64,000 bases of DNA. Origin: Fibrella arboris (GTDB lineage Bacteria; Bacteroidota; Bacteroidia; Cytophagales; Spirosomataceae). Made by a program: the position numbers and the translations under genes. Below the pieces are notes generated by a model. The model was not told the origin of the DNA, did no database searches, and worked only from the letters and a program-made list of their open reading frames with translations. Below, one piece after another: positions 16,711-25,945 of the stretch; position 1 is the first letter of the stretch, and every line of letters starts with the position of its first letter. The stretch spans positions 496,001 through 560,000 of the forward strand of contig NZ_JBGGWE010000002.1 in NCBI RefSeq assembly GCF_041321095.1, written 5' to 3'.

Positions 16711-17718
16711 TCAGTTGATCAGCTCGGGGTTACTCTTTTTCCACTTGACCTCCCGATTCGACAGAAACCAGGTTTTGCCTTTATCGTTGTTGCCCTGATA
16801 AAACAGGTACGTCTTACCGGTGGGGGCCGTAAAAATATGCGGATGACCCGACTCGCTGCTGTTCCAGCTTCCGGGGGCCCCGTTGTGCAGAAAAGGCTCG
16901 GTCTGGGTACGTTCCCAATGCAGGCCATCGTTACTGCGGGCCACGCCGATCTGCTGCGGCCAGTTGTTGTAGGCACCGGCATAAAACATGACCAGTTCAT
17001 TTCCGCGTTGAATCACCGATGCGCCTTCAATGCACTCGCCTTCCCAGGGCAATTCCGGCTTCAGGATTGGCCCATCTGTCGACAGCAACGTCCAGTCTTT
17101 ACGGTCAAAATTGGTCGTTGCGGGCGCCACGGCAACGCCTAGCTGCTGAATTTTGAAGGCAGGGTCACGCGTGGCGAAATACAGAAAGTAGCGATCCCTG
17201 AACTGAATCACCTCTGCGTCAATGGCCCGCCCACACGACCAGTCGCTGAGGGCGGGCTTGACAATCGGGTTAGTCGGATTACGGTCGAAATGAACACCGT
17301 CGCTCGACACGGCATGGCAGATCGCGTCGTTGCGGCCGTTGCCGTAGGTCTGGTAGAACAGATGTACCTTTTCATCCCGGACCAGAGCGCCCGGCGCGCA
17401 TAATCCTTTCCGTTCGTAGTCGGCAGCGGGGGCTATTTCGGCGATTTTCTGCCAGGTTGTTAAGTCCCGGCTTTCAGCAATGCCAATCCCCCAACGATCG
17501 GCTCCAGACGAATCTTTGCTCACCGGCACGGAATAATAAAGGAGGTATCGGTTTTTGAACCAGACCACGTGCGGATCTTTAGCGTAGCCTCCCGGCCGGT
17601 GATCTGTATCACCAAACATCATTGTCGGCTTTGTAGACTGAGCCTGAGCTGGCTTGATCAATGCACCAACCAACACTAAAGCAACGATAAGACCCTCAAC
17701 TAGTTTTCTCATAATCAA
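16711..17718 (-). CDS. Secreted GH43-like beta-propeller glycosidase
   Basis: A 335-residue exported protein (signal about 1-26, ending AQAQ) with the five-bladed propeller layout of GH43/GH32/GH117-type glycosidases. Repeated blades are visible: KDPHVVWFKNRYLLYYS, LCAPGALVRDEKVHLFYQTY, AIDAEVIQFRDRYFLYFAT, IEGASVIQRGNELVMFYAG and HPHIFTAPTGKTYLFYQ. Acidic candidates are D48 in KDPH and the Asp/Glu in IDAEV and CIEGA. The substrate, perhaps an arabinose-, xylose- or anhydrogalactose-containing glycan, is not shown. The ricin-type lectin gene lies 69 bp upstream on the same strand. Confidence 0.8.
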   Translation of the reverse strand: MIMRKLVEGLIVALVLVGALIKPAQAQSTKPTMMFGDTDHRPGGYAKDPHVVWFKNRYLLYYSVPVSKDSSGADRWGIGIAESRDLTTWQKIAEIAPAADYERKGLCAPGALVRDEKVHLFYQTYGNGRNDAICHAVSSDGVHFDRNPTNPIVKPALSDWSCGRAIDAEVIQFRDRYFLYFATRDPAFKIQQLGVAVAPATTNFDRKDWTLLSTDGPILKPELPWEGECIEGASVIQRGNELVMFYAGAYNNWPQQIGVARSNDGLHWERTQTEPFLHNGAPGSWNSSESGHPHIFTAPTGKTYLFYQGNNDKGKTWFLSNREVKWKKSNPELIN

Positions 17719-17786
17719 CTACTTACTAAATCGACATACGTACAAGATCTAGCCTTATGCTGAGCCTGATGAAGCATGAAGGCTGT

Positions 17787-18314
17787 TCACGAGGTTGGAT
17801 GCTGTTCGTAGATGGTCCAGTGTTGAAGCTGGCCAGTCTGTTTACCCATCAGGATGACCCGCGAATTGGTCGATCCTTTTTCGTTGGCCGGCGTGATATA
17901 GAGTTGCGAGCCCTTCAGCCGGATCAGGTACGTATTGGCCGCAACGGAAATAAACTCCCACTCCTGATTGGGTGCCGTAGTTGATAGTGGTCGCTGTTCC
18001 AGGGCCACACCTGCTTTCGGATCAGCCTCGACGGGTTGAAGTGTTTTGCGGGTAAAAAGGTTTTTCAGTTTATAGCTGCCATTGCCATCGCCAACGGATG
18101 TCGGCTGAAAATCCCAGGTCATGCACTTCCAGTTTACCGGGTTGTAGAGCACAAGGGGCGTCCCGTCTTTCCGGTTGGCGTCTTCTACCCGGAGCAACAT
18201 GCCCGTCTGCACATTTTTAATGGCATATGTCCCTTTAAGTGACTGAGCAAACAAAACCGTTTGATTTAGCAGTGCATAAATCAACCAAAGACCAACGAGC
18301 AAGTGCTTTTTCAT
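17787..18314 (-). CDS. Secreted ricin-type beta-trefoil lectin-like protein
   Basis: A 175-residue exported protein with a signal peptide ending LFAQ. The rest resembles a RICIN beta-trefoil: GTYAIKNVQTGMLLRVED, NGSYKLKNLFTRKTLQPVE and NTYLIRLKGSQLYITPAN are the three repeating lobes. Such domains bind sugars. The ATG at 18314 is chosen because it begins the signal peptide MKKHLLVG; the open frame upstream runs into a hairpin. It precedes the GH43-like gene and may act on the same glycan. Confidence 0.75.
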   Translation of the reverse strand: MKKHLLVGLWLIYALLNQTVLFAQSLKGTYAIKNVQTGMLLRVEDANRKDGTPLVLYNPVNWKCMTWDFQPTSVGDGNGSYKLKNLFTRKTLQPVEADPKAGVALEQRPLSTTAPNQEWEFISVAANTYLIRLKGSQLYITPANEKGSTNSRVILMGKQTGQLQHWTIYEQHPTS

Positions 18315-18352
18315 AACAGGGAAAGTGTCTAGCAGGGAAATAGGTGAAAATA

Positions 18353-18397
18353 GCTGACGCATGGCCCGTCGACCGCAGCGGCGGGCCATGCGTCAGC
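18353..18397. repeat. 16-bp perfect hairpin upstream of the lectin gene
   Basis: GCTGACGCATGGCCCG (18353-18368) and its complement (18382-18397) flank a 13-nt loop. It lies in the 352-bp space between the dienelactone hydrolase gene and the lectin gene, 39 bp before the lectin start. No T-run follows. Confidence 0.8.
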
Positions 18398-18576
18398 CAT
18401 AAACCAGCGCGAAGCAATGCTAGAAGGATTTTGTTTTATGAGAAAGCCCTGTCAGTTCATAGAAGTGACAGGATTCAAGTTGACAAATCCGGTTTTGGAG
18501 CTAACTATTCCTACAGCAGCCCGGCACTCCTTTTCAGGCAAGTACGCAGGCGTAGTTAGGAGAGTTTCTCCGGCAC

Positions 18577-18655
18577 GATGAACAGAATTTTCAGGATGGC
18601 TACTTTACCCGCACAAAAGGACCAGCGCAGAATAAATCCTGAAATCCTGTTCATC
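18577..18655. repeat. Hairpin of GATGAACAG...TTCAGGAT arms
   Basis: Arms 18577-18597 and 18636-18655 are complementary apart from one mismatch and one extra T. The arm sequence (GATGAACAG, TTTCAGGAT) belongs to a type of short-unit hairpin I recall as common between genes in Bacteroidota. Apart from the two hairpins, 18315-18666 shows no gene. Confidence 0.65.
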
Positions 18656-18666
18656 CAGTCGAAAAG

Positions 18667-19524
18667 CTACACCAGTTTTTCTTTCAGGAATTTTGTGGTG
18701 CGTTCCCAGGCCAGTTTAGCAGCGGCTTCGTTGTAGCGGGTTGGGGCCGTATCGTTGTTGAAGGCGTGCTGTGCTCCTTCGTATACATACAATTCGTAGG
18801 GCACCTTGGCCGCTTTCAAGGCGGCTTCGTAAGCCGGAATACCGGCATTGATGCGCTCGTCGAGGCCACCGTAATGGAGTTGCACGGCCGCCTTGATCTT
18901 GGGTACGTCGGCGGCTTCGGGCTGGCGGCCATAGAACGGCACGGCCGCCTTCAGGTCCGGCGAATGGATGGCTAGTTGGTTGGCCATAGCACCGCCCCAA
19001 CAGAAGCCAACACAGCCCACCTTGCCGGTGCTATCGGGGCGATTCTTCATGTACTCGACTCCTTTCACGAAGTTGTTACGCGTCACCGTTGCATCGAGCT
19101 TGCCGAACAAGTCGCGCATCTGAGTTTCGTCGGTTGGCGTACCGCCAGCCGCTGACAGCGCATCGGGGGCCATGGCCACGAAGCCGGCCAGCGCCATCCG
19201 CCGGGTAATGTCTTCGATGTGCGGGTTCAGCCCCCGGTTTTCGTGAATCACCACCACGGCAGGGTATTTTCCAGCCGCCGCCGGACGAGCCAGATAGCCT
19301 TTCATGGTTGTGCCGTCGCCCGGGTAGGTGATCGACTCTGTTTTGATCCGGTCGTCGGTATGGGCTACGGTGGCGGCGTGTGCATAGTTGACTTCCAGTA
19401 GTGGCAAAACGCTCATGGCAGCAGCCATGCTCCCCGTTAATTTGGCCAGTCGCTTCAGGAAATCGTCGCGTTTGAGTGGCTTGTGCGTGTATTCGTCGAA
19501 CAGGTTAATAATGCGCTGATCCAT
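18667..19524 (-). CDS. Dienelactone hydrolase family protein
   Basis: A 285-residue alpha/beta hydrolase of the dienelactone hydrolase family. The Cys nucleophile is in GFCWGG (about 168), the His in EGAQHAFNN (about 255), the acid candidate in GGLDERI. The N-terminal 50 residues hold a hydrophobic stretch after KRDDFLKRL that could be an export signal or anchor (LLEVNYAHA). Such proteins split ester or lactone bonds; the substrate is unknown. It lies 40 bp after the nitrilase-family gene on the same strand. Confidence 0.88.
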   Translation of the reverse strand: MDQRIINLFDEYTHKPLKRDDFLKRLAKLTGSMAAAMSVLPLLEVNYAHAATVAHTDDRIKTESITYPGDGTTMKGYLARPAAAGKYPAVVVIHENRGLNPHIEDITRRMALAGFVAMAPDALSAAGGTPTDETQMRDLFGKLDATVTRNNFVKGVEYMKNRPDSTGKVGCVGFCWGGAMANQLAIHSPDLKAAVPFYGRQPEAADVPKIKAAVQLHYGGLDERINAGIPAYEAALKAAKVPYELYVYEGAQHAFNNDTAPTRYNEAAAKLAWERTTKFLKEKLV

Positions 19525-19564
19525 GCTTGGTTTTTAGCTAGTTAGTGTTGATTGGAAAGATCGA

Positions 19565-20524
19565 TTACGCAGTTTCGTCGTTGGTAAGCCAGACTACTTT
19601 TTGCTCTGATTGATGGGATTGTCCCAGCACGTCGGCATACAGATCGGGGCGGCGGGCCTTGCGGTAGCGATAACCACCCGCCTGCTGTAGTTTTTCGGGC
19701 GTACAGGTGGCCGTTACGACCTCATTACCCAACTGGCGGCACTCGGCCAGAATATCCCCGAACGGATCCAGAATCATGGAGCACCCATTTTTGAGCTGGT
19801 CTTCGTCCATGCCGATTGGATTCGAGAAAACCACGTAGATACCATTGTCATAGGCGCGGGCGGGCAACCATTTCATGAGCCAGGTACGTCCTTTCAGCCC
19901 GTCGAACTCCAGCCGGAGGGAGGTTGGATCGGCCTCCCGGTTTGCCCACAAGGCTGGATCGGCAAAGCCAGCGCCGGGCCGGGTAGAGGGCGTCATCATG
20001 GTCACGTGTGGCATAAAAATAATGTCGGCACCGAGCAAGGCCGTGGCCCGTACGTTCTCCACGATATTGTTGTCGTAGCAGATAAGAATGCCGCATGTCC
20101 AGCCAAACAGCTCGAAGATGACGTATTCGTTGCCAGGTAGAATATGCGGATTGATGAACGGATGCAGCTTGCGGTACTTGGCCACCAGCCCATTCTTATC
20201 AACGCAGACGTAGGCTTTAAAGAGCTGATCGTCCTGGTCTTTTTCAAACAGGCCAGCCAGTACGACAATATTATGCTCCCGGGCGATCTGCCGAAGCGAT
20301 TCGATACTTTCCCCCTCCGGGATAAACTCGGCCACCGCCAGCATCTGCTCTTTCGACAGGTGCCGGGCAAAGGTATAACCCGTGATGGAGCATTCGTGAA
20401 AGGCAACGACCTCCGCTCCCTGCCGGGCGGCCTCTCCCGCCAGTTGCCTGATGATGGCCAGATTCGCGGCCTTATCGCCACTGGCATTTTCAAACTGGGC
20501 AGTCGCAATTTTCAGGTTCTGCAT
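19565..20524 (-). CDS. Carbon-nitrogen hydrolase (nitrilase superfamily amidase)
   Basis: A 319-residue nitrilase-superfamily enzyme that hydrolyses a C-N bond of an amide or nitrile. The Glu-Lys-Cys triad is visible: Glu in AFHECSITGY, Lys in KYRKLHPFINP and Cys in CGILICYDNN. The ATG at 20524 (MQNLKIATAQF) is the family start; the open frame upstream lacks family features. It is divergent from the DUF1028 gene with 136 bp between starts and upstream of the dienelactone hydrolase gene. Confidence 0.88.
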   Translation of the reverse strand: MQNLKIATAQFENASGDKAANLAIIRQLAGEAARQGAEVVAFHECSITGYTFARHLSKEQMLAVAEFIPEGESIESLRQIAREHNIVVLAGLFEKDQDDQLFKAYVCVDKNGLVAKYRKLHPFINPHILPGNEYVIFELFGWTCGILICYDNNIVENVRATALLGADIIFMPHVTMMTPSTRPGAGFADPALWANREADPTSLRLEFDGLKGRTWLMKWLPARAYDNGIYVVFSNPIGMDEDQLKNGCSMILDPFGDILAECRQLGNEVVTATCTPEKLQQAGGYRYRKARRPDLYADVLGQSHQSEQKVVWLTNDETA

Positions 20525-20630
20525 AAGCTGGTCTAACGTAGGCGGTTTAGCACTCGAACGCAAAAGAGAGAAACAAGAGCAGGTTACCGTGCAGGGGGAC
20601 AAAAAAGCCGGTTTACCAGTCTGTTTCGCT

Positions 20631-20638
20631 TATTTTTG
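20631..20638 (+). promoter_or_regulatory. Probable promoter of the DUF1028 gene
   Basis: TATTTTTG fits TAnnTTTG, 22 bp before the ATG at 20661. Confidence 0.5.
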
Positions 20639-20660
20639 ACCAAAGCAATCAACCAGAACG

Positions 20661-21641
20661 ATGCGTAAATTCTTTTTTCTCTTCATCAGCCTGCCTTTAT
20701 TCGCCACCGCCCAACACACGTTGAAGGGCGATCCGTTTGCGCACACTTTTTCCATTGTTGCCCGCGACGAAAAGACGGGCGATCTGGCCGTTGGGGTTCA
20801 AAGCCACTGGTTTTCGGTAGGTACGTCGGTTTCGTGGGGCGAGGCAGGCGTTGGCGTAGTGGCGACCCAGTCGTTCACCAATAAATCGTTTGGCATTCGA
20901 GGCCTTCAACTGCTCAAATCGGGCAAGACAGCCCAGGAAGCCCTGGATGAATTACTCCGTACCGACGAAGGCCGCGAGGTACGGCAGGTAGCCATTGCCG
21001 ACGCCAAAGGCAACGTGGCCGTACATACCGGCAATAAATGCATCGATTTTGCCGGGCATAAAAAAGGCAAGAACTTTTCGGTGCAGGCCAACATGATGCT
21101 TACCAATACCGTACCTGATGCGATGGCAACGGCGTTTGAAAAAAACAGTGCTCTGCCCCTTCCCGAACGGGCATTGAGCGCGTTGAACGCAGCCCAGGCT
21201 GCCGGCGGCGACATTCGTGGTCGGCAATCGGCAGTGCTCCTGGTGGTGAAGGGTAAGGCAACGGACGAACCCTGGAACGACAATCACCTCGTAGACTTGC
21301 GGGTAGACGACGCGGAACAGCCGCTGACGGAGATGGGGCGTCTGCTACGTACTCACCGTGCGTATGAGTTCATGAACAATGGCGATCTGGCCACAGAGAA
21401 AAACGATATGAAAGCCGCGATGGAAGCCTACGGTGCAGCCATGAAGCTCTTCCCGAAAAATCTGGAAATGCAATACTGGACCGCCATTGCGCTCGCCAAC
21501 ACCAAACAGGTCCCCAAAGCCGCCAGTATGCTACGCGGCATTTACGCACAGGACCAGAACTGGCGCGAACTCACCCGCCGATTACCCAAGGTTGGTTTAC
21601 TGACGGTTTCGGAATCGGAGCTGGCGCAATTGATTAAATAA
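20661..21641 (+). CDS. DUF1028 family protein with TPR-like tail
   Basis: A 326-residue exported protein (signal ends FATAQ). Residues about 25-235 are a DUF1028 domain, a family thought to be related to Ntn hydrolases: THTFSIVARD-type start, GDLAVGVQSHWFSVG, GVVATQSFTN and GGDIRGRQSAVLLVV. The C-terminal 90 residues resemble tetratricopeptide helices (MKAAMEAYGAAMKLFPKN). The cellular role of the family is unclear. It is divergent from the nitrilase-family gene and convergent with kduD, with a hairpin between. Confidence 0.88.
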   Translation: MRKFFFLFISLPLFATAQHTLKGDPFAHTFSIVARDEKTGDLAVGVQSHWFSVGTSVSWGEAGVGVVATQSFTNKSFGIRGLQLLKSGKTAQEALDELLRTDEGREVRQVAIADAKGNVAVHTGNKCIDFAGHKKGKNFSVQANMMLTNTVPDAMATAFEKNSALPLPERALSALNAAQAAGGDIRGRQSAVLLVVKGKATDEPWNDNHLVDLRVDDAEQPLTEMGRLLRTHRAYEFMNNGDLATEKNDMKAAMEAYGAAMKLFPKNLEMQYWTAIALANTKQVPKAASMLRGIYAQDQNWRELTRRLPKVGLLTVSESELAQLIK

Positions 21642-21725
21642 GTTTACCGTTTGCTGTTTACCGTTTTCTGTTGCGCTGCCTGGGAAGGTAATTTAGCCTT
21701 TGCAGCGCAACAGAAAACGGTAAAC
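21642..21725. repeat. 24-bp-arm hairpin built of GTTTACCGTTTTCT units
   Basis: Arms 21656-21679 and 21702-21725 are exact complements. A further near copy of the 14-bp unit (GTTTACCGTTTGCT) lies at 21642. The same unit builds the hairpin between atpA and atpG. Here it lies between convergent genes, so it could act as a shared transcript end. Confidence 0.85.
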
Positions 21726-21732
21726 TAAAAAC

Positions 21733-22506
21733 CTACCGCCCCATCCAGCCACCGTCGACGGTGAGGATGGTGCCGTGAACGTAGCTGGCGGCTTCTGATG
21801 CCAGGAATACCACCGGACCTTTGAAATCCTCGGGCTCACCCCAACGGGCTGCCGGAATACGACCAAGGATCGATGCACTCCGGTCGGCGTCGGCGCGGAG
21901 GGCTTCGGTATTATCGGTCGAAATGTAGCCGGGTGCAATGGCGTTCACGTTGAGGCCTTTACTTGCCCATTCGTTGGCGAATGCTTTCACCAGGCTACCG
22001 ATTGCGCCTTTGCTGGCGGCATAGCCAGGTACGTTGATCCCACCCTGAAAGGTCAGAAGAGACGCTGTGAAAATGACTTTGCCGCTCCCCTGCTCAATCA
22101 TCCGTTTGCCGATTTCGCGCGTCAGAATGAACTGGGCATTCTGGTTCACCTCAATTACCTCGTCCCAGTAGGCATCGGTATGTTCGGCGGCGGGCTGACG
22201 CAGTATTGTGCCTGCATTGTTCACCAGAATGTCGATGACGGGATGGGCGGCTTTTACTTTTTCGATAAAGGCGTATAGCGACGCACGCTGCCCGAAATTA
22301 GCCTGGTACGCGTAAAAGCGACGGCCCAGTGCGTTAACGGCCTGTCCCACGGCGCTTCCTTCGGCGGGCAAATTGGCAGACACGCCAATGATGTCGGCTC
22401 CTGCTTCGGCCAGCGCCTCGGCCATGGCTTTGCCGATACCCCGATTGCAACCTGTTACTAAAGCAACCTTACCGGCTAATGAAAATGAGTGAAGTACGTT
22501 GGGCAT
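21733..22506 (-). CDS. kduD: 2-deoxy-D-gluconate 3-dehydrogenase / DKII reductase (SDR)
   Basis: A 257-residue classical short-chain dehydrogenase. TGCNRGIG (18-25) binds NAD(P), NNAG is at 96-99 and the catalytic residues are S149, Y162 and K166. Length and overall sequence fit KduD, which reduces 2,5-diketo-3-deoxygluconate to KDG in the cytoplasm. Its place beside kduI, GH88 and a lyase supports this. Another SDR role, for example fructuronate reduction, is possible but less likely. Confidence 0.88.
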   Translation of the reverse strand: MPNVLHSFSLAGKVALVTGCNRGIGKAMAEALAEAGADIIGVSANLPAEGSAVGQAVNALGRRFYAYQANFGQRASLYAFIEKVKAAHPVIDILVNNAGTILRQPAAEHTDAYWDEVIEVNQNAQFILTREIGKRMIEQGSGKVIFTASLLTFQGGINVPGYAASKGAIGSLVKAFANEWASKGLNVNAIAPGYISTDNTEALRADADRSASILGRIPAARWGEPEDFKGPVVFLASEAASYVHGTILTVDGGWMGR

Positions 22507-22652
22507 TGTGGAGGAAAGAGATTTTGTATAAAGAGTTTAGATCAGTACTGTTTGAGGGTGTGTTTACTGCGTTAAGGCTTGTTGCTCCGCGCTGCGGTCG
22601 AAGGGCCTACAGCGCGAAGCCTAGCTCGCGAAGCAATTAACAGACACACCGC

Positions 22653-24533
22653 TTACTTTGGCCATTGCGCTAACGGTAAAACAGGTAACGAGCCCGAATT
22701 GCCCGCTTTTTCGGGAAGTAATAGCACGGTAAGCGCTGATGTTGACCCAGCTGGCAACGTGACCTCAAAGCCAACTAACGTGGTGCCCGTGTTCGGATTT
22801 TCAAAACTACGCGAGGGCGTCGTTGGCCAGGTTTTCATGACCACCTTAGCCGGTGCCTGTACCTGTAGTGTAAGCTTCTTGCCATTCTTTGTCAGTTCAG
22901 CCCGGTTGTCGCCGGTGATGGTTACCGTGGCGGGTGTGGCCATTGTCCAGCGTACAGTGGTTTCTTTCGGTAACGTTTCCAGCTCGTCGCGCACCAGCAC
23001 GTACGACTTGTTCACGATGGCAACGCCCCGATTCGCTTTGGCGACCTGCTCACTGTAGATGGGCGTCAGATCGGTGGTCACGTTCATAAAGTCTGGTTTA
23101 GCCGACGACGACGTGATTTGTGAATGACCCTTTACTTGCTGAAGCTGACCATTGATGGTCAGCGTATTGTGTGCGAAGTTGTTATACCGGAATACCGTCC
23201 ACCGCTCCGAGTCCTGCTTCATTCCCCACAGCTTGATGCCGTTCGTTTCCAGCGGATTATATTCTTCCATGCCGAAGTCCATCGCCCAGCGAACGCCATC
23301 GGCATCCATGACGAACGAGCCAACGTCCATGTGGCCGTGGTTGACGCTGGGCGATCCGGTTTTAACGCCAACGTAGATTGCCGCCGGGTCTGACCACGAC
23401 GAGCGCATCATCGCCACCGGATTGGTACCGCTCCCCACCCAGACGTTCGACGTAGGTACGTTGATCTTGTCGAGTTTGAGCCCTGCGCTCCAGAGCATAA
23501 CGGCCGGAATCAGTCGGTTTCTGACGTGTTTTGTGGCGGGTACCTGCTGTAGCTGGCGACGTTCTTCAAGCAACAGCGACGGGTCATGCAGCTTATTGGC
23601 AAACCAGAACATGGCGGGCTGCAACTCGCTGCCCCCGCCCGAATCGGAGTAGTTGAACGGCGTGCCGGTTGGGCCCGTCATGTTCTCCATGAACGACGCC
23701 GTTTTCATAAAACCGGGAGCCTCCGACAGGCCAAAATCTTGGCCAAACGCTTTTTCGAGGGCGCTGATCAGCAGTACGTTGAAGCTGGTTCCGTACCCCC
23801 AGTAACCGTACCCTTCCTGGTAGGCGCCCGTTGGCTTATAGTCCCCCATCGGCAATTTCACGGTTGTGATGGCGCGGTTGATCAGGGTACGGGCCAGTTC
23901 GGGATGGTCTTCGTAGATAGCCAGCGCACCATAGGCGATACCCGCGTTACAGACCTGATTCCAGTTATGGGTAGCTTTTAGCCAACTGTTGTTCTTGGGA
24001 TCGAGCGACGGTTCGATGCCTTTTTTCACCATTGCGTCTCGAATCGTGGCCTTCGATTGATCCGACAAGCCGGTATATAACCAATCGTAGCCAATCGCCA
24101 CGGCCAGGGTCATCTCAGCCACATCGAGGAAGTGCGACGGGTTCCAGTCGGTGAAGGCCGAAGCGGCCAGCATCTCCTTCTCGCCCCGTTTCAGGTACGT
24201 TGGTTGCTGGGTCAGTCGCCAGGCGTACGAGAGAATAAAAATGCGCCGAAGCGACTCACGCGATACGCTTAATAACCGTCGACCGATCAAGGTACGTTCG
24301 GGCATAGGCGCATTCAGCAATGCGTCAGCTTCTGCCAGAATAGCCTGATGCATTTTCGCCCAGGTCGGATCGGCGTTGATCGTTTTCTGAATCGTCTGCT
24401 CCTCCCCTTTCAACAGCAAGATCCGCGGATGAGCGGGCACCTTTGTCGCCGCATTTAATGGATTATCCTGACTGAAAGCAGGCAGGCTACTCAGTAAAAC
24501 AATCAGTAGGAGATACAGCCGATTCTGGTTCAT
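22653..24533 (-). CDS. Heparinase II/III-family polysaccharide lyase
   Basis: A 626-residue exported protein (signal ends PAFSQ). An alpha-helical toroid region (about 40-370) has HNWNQVCNAGIAYGALA and AYQEGYGYWGYGTSF. The heparinase II/III-like beta domain (about 385-600) has SVNHGHMDVGSFVMDADG and NNFAHNTLTINGQ. Such lyases cut uronic-acid polysaccharides by beta-elimination and leave a 4,5-unsaturated uronate. The polysaccharide could be a glycosaminoglycan, alginate or glucuronan; the sequence does not settle it. GH88 and KduI nearby fit its product. Confidence 0.85.
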   Translation of the reverse strand: MNQNRLYLLLIVLLSSLPAFSQDNPLNAATKVPAHPRILLLKGEEQTIQKTINADPTWAKMHQAILAEADALLNAPMPERTLIGRRLLSVSRESLRRIFILSYAWRLTQQPTYLKRGEKEMLAASAFTDWNPSHFLDVAEMTLAVAIGYDWLYTGLSDQSKATIRDAMVKKGIEPSLDPKNNSWLKATHNWNQVCNAGIAYGALAIYEDHPELARTLINRAITTVKLPMGDYKPTGAYQEGYGYWGYGTSFNVLLISALEKAFGQDFGLSEAPGFMKTASFMENMTGPTGTPFNYSDSGGGSELQPAMFWFANKLHDPSLLLEERRQLQQVPATKHVRNRLIPAVMLWSAGLKLDKINVPTSNVWVGSGTNPVAMMRSSWSDPAAIYVGVKTGSPSVNHGHMDVGSFVMDADGVRWAMDFGMEEYNPLETNGIKLWGMKQDSERWTVFRYNNFAHNTLTINGQLQQVKGHSQITSSSAKPDFMNVTTDLTPIYSEQVAKANRGVAIVNKSYVLVRDELETLPKETTVRWTMATPATVTITGDNRAELTKNGKKLTLQVQAPAKVVMKTWPTTPSRSFENPNTGTTLVGFEVTLPAGSTSALTVLLLPEKAGNSGSLPVLPLAQWPK

Positions 24534-24597
24534 TACGAGGTTGGTTTAGGGAGCAGTAAATGTGTTGCTGAAAGTTGCTGACGCTATTAGTAATTCC

Positions 24598-24736
24598 GTT
24601 GTCGCTCGCCTGTGGCGAGTGGCTCTTATCTGCAGGGCCTCTGGCCCGTTCCCGAAACTTGCCTAAGTACCCCGAAATGTAACGCCGGGCCAGAGGCCCT
24701 ACAGATAAGCATCACTCGCCACAGGCGAGCGACAAC
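24598..24736. repeat. 51-bp-arm REP-like hairpin between lyase and GH88 genes
   Basis: Arms 24598-24648 and 24686-24736 are complementary with four mismatches around a 37-nt spacer. Within each arm are smaller inverted pieces (CTCGCC/GGCGAG and GGGCC/GGCCC). It sits inside what is probably one transcript, upstream of the lyase gene. Confidence 0.85.
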
Positions 24737-24763
24737 GATATTTTTCAAAAGCCCATATTACCA

Positions 24764-25945
24764 CTACCCCCGTTTCTTATTCAGCGCCTCGTAGCGTAGC
24801 AGGGCTTCGAGGTAGTAATAATCGGCGTAAACGAGCGGCACGTCGACTTCGCTTTTGGCGGGCTTATGGCCTACACAATGCTTGATAATGAAGTGGTTGT
24901 TCTCGCCGGGGTTGGCCCGGTACGTTGGGCTCGACAGGCTTTGTAGCATCTGTTCTGCCGCTTGCGTGTAGGTTTTAGCCGAAGGACCGCCATACGTACC
25001 TAGTTCCAGCAGCGCCGATGCCGTGATGGCTGCGGCAGAGGCGTCGCGCTCTTCGTTCGGAATACCCGGTGCATTGAAATCCCAGTACGGCACTTTGTCG
25101 GCGGGCAGATTCGGGTGATTCAGATAAAAGTCGGCGATGCGGCGCGCCTGATCGAGGTATTTTTTGTCCTTTGTTTCCCGATACATGACCGTGTAGCCGT
25201 ACAATCCCCAGGCTTGTCCGCGTGCCCATGCCGATCCATCGGCGTATCCCTGCGCTGTTTTTTTGGCGGCGACTGTTCCGTCCGGGTTGTAACAGACCAC
25301 GTGGAAACTGCTGCCATCGGGACGGTAGTGGTTTTTCAGCGTATTGTCGGCGTGGATGATGGCAATCTCTCTCAGCCGTTTATCACCGCCGTTCTTGGCC
25401 GCCCAGAACAGCAGTTCCAGGTTCATCATGTTATCGATGATCACGGGATAGCTATACGTCTGAAACTTGTTCCACGATTTGATCAGCCCCACTTTCGGAT
25501 CGAAACGGGTCGCCAGCGACTTGGCCGCCGTGAGCATAACGGGCTTGTAGGATTCGTTTTTCGTGAGCCGATAGCCATTCCCGAACGGGCAATAGATCAT
25601 GAAGCCCAGATCGTGCGTCCCGGTGTTATACTGCTCTTTTTTCACGGCAGCTGTCCAAAGTTCAGCCGATTTTTTCCAGCGTACATCACCAGCTTCCTGA
25701 AACAGGTACCAAAGGGAGCCGCCGAAAAAGCCGCTGCACCACCAGTCTGATTTCATGTCGCGCGGCGTGCCATCTGGATTCGTCGACTGCGGGAATCGGG
25801 TGGTATCGGGGTGCGCTTTCAGCATGCCGTCGTACTGCCTGGCAGCCACGGCGAAAGCGCCTTTCACATCAATAGGGGCCTGTGTCTGCGCCGACGCCAG
25901 CCGGGTCAAACACAACAGGGCAATCAGGGTTGTGTAACGGATCAT
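24764..25945 (-). CDS. GH88 unsaturated glucuronyl hydrolase
   Basis: A 393-residue exported protein (signal ends RLASAQ). The (alpha/alpha)6-barrel family GH88 releases the unsaturated uronic acid from the non-reducing end of lyase products by hydrating the double bond. Family motifs are SDWWCSGFFGGSLW (about 66), PVIIDNMMNLELLFWA with the key Asp (about 170) and GSAWARGQAWGLYGY with the second acidic region just before it (about 240). It is contiguous with kduI (1 bp apart), so the two are surely co-transcribed. Confidence 0.92.
   Translation of the reverse strand: MIRYTTLIALLCLTRLASAQTQAPIDVKGAFAVAARQYDGMLKAHPDTTRFPQSTNPDGTPRDMKSDWWCSGFFGGSLWYLFQEAGDVRWKKSAELWTAAVKKEQYNTGTHDLGFMIYCPFGNGYRLTKNESYKPVMLTAAKSLATRFDPKVGLIKSWNKFQTYSYPVIIDNMMNLELLFWAAKNGGDKRLREIAIIHADNTLKNHYRPDGSSFHVVCYNPDGTVAAKKTAQGYADGSAWARGQAWGLYGYTVMYRETKDKKYLDQARRIADFYLNHPNLPADKVPYWDFNAPGIPNEERDASAAAITASALLELGTYGGPSAKTYTQAAEQMLQSLSSPTYRANPGENNHFIIKHCVGHKPAKSEVDVPLVYADYYYLEALLRYEALNKKRG

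Noticed and set aside
21733..22506. The SDR as fructuronate reductase (UxuB)
   Set aside because: UxuB belongs to the long-chain mannitol dehydrogenase family of about 480 residues; this is a short-chain enzyme of 257 residues next to kduI and fits KduD.
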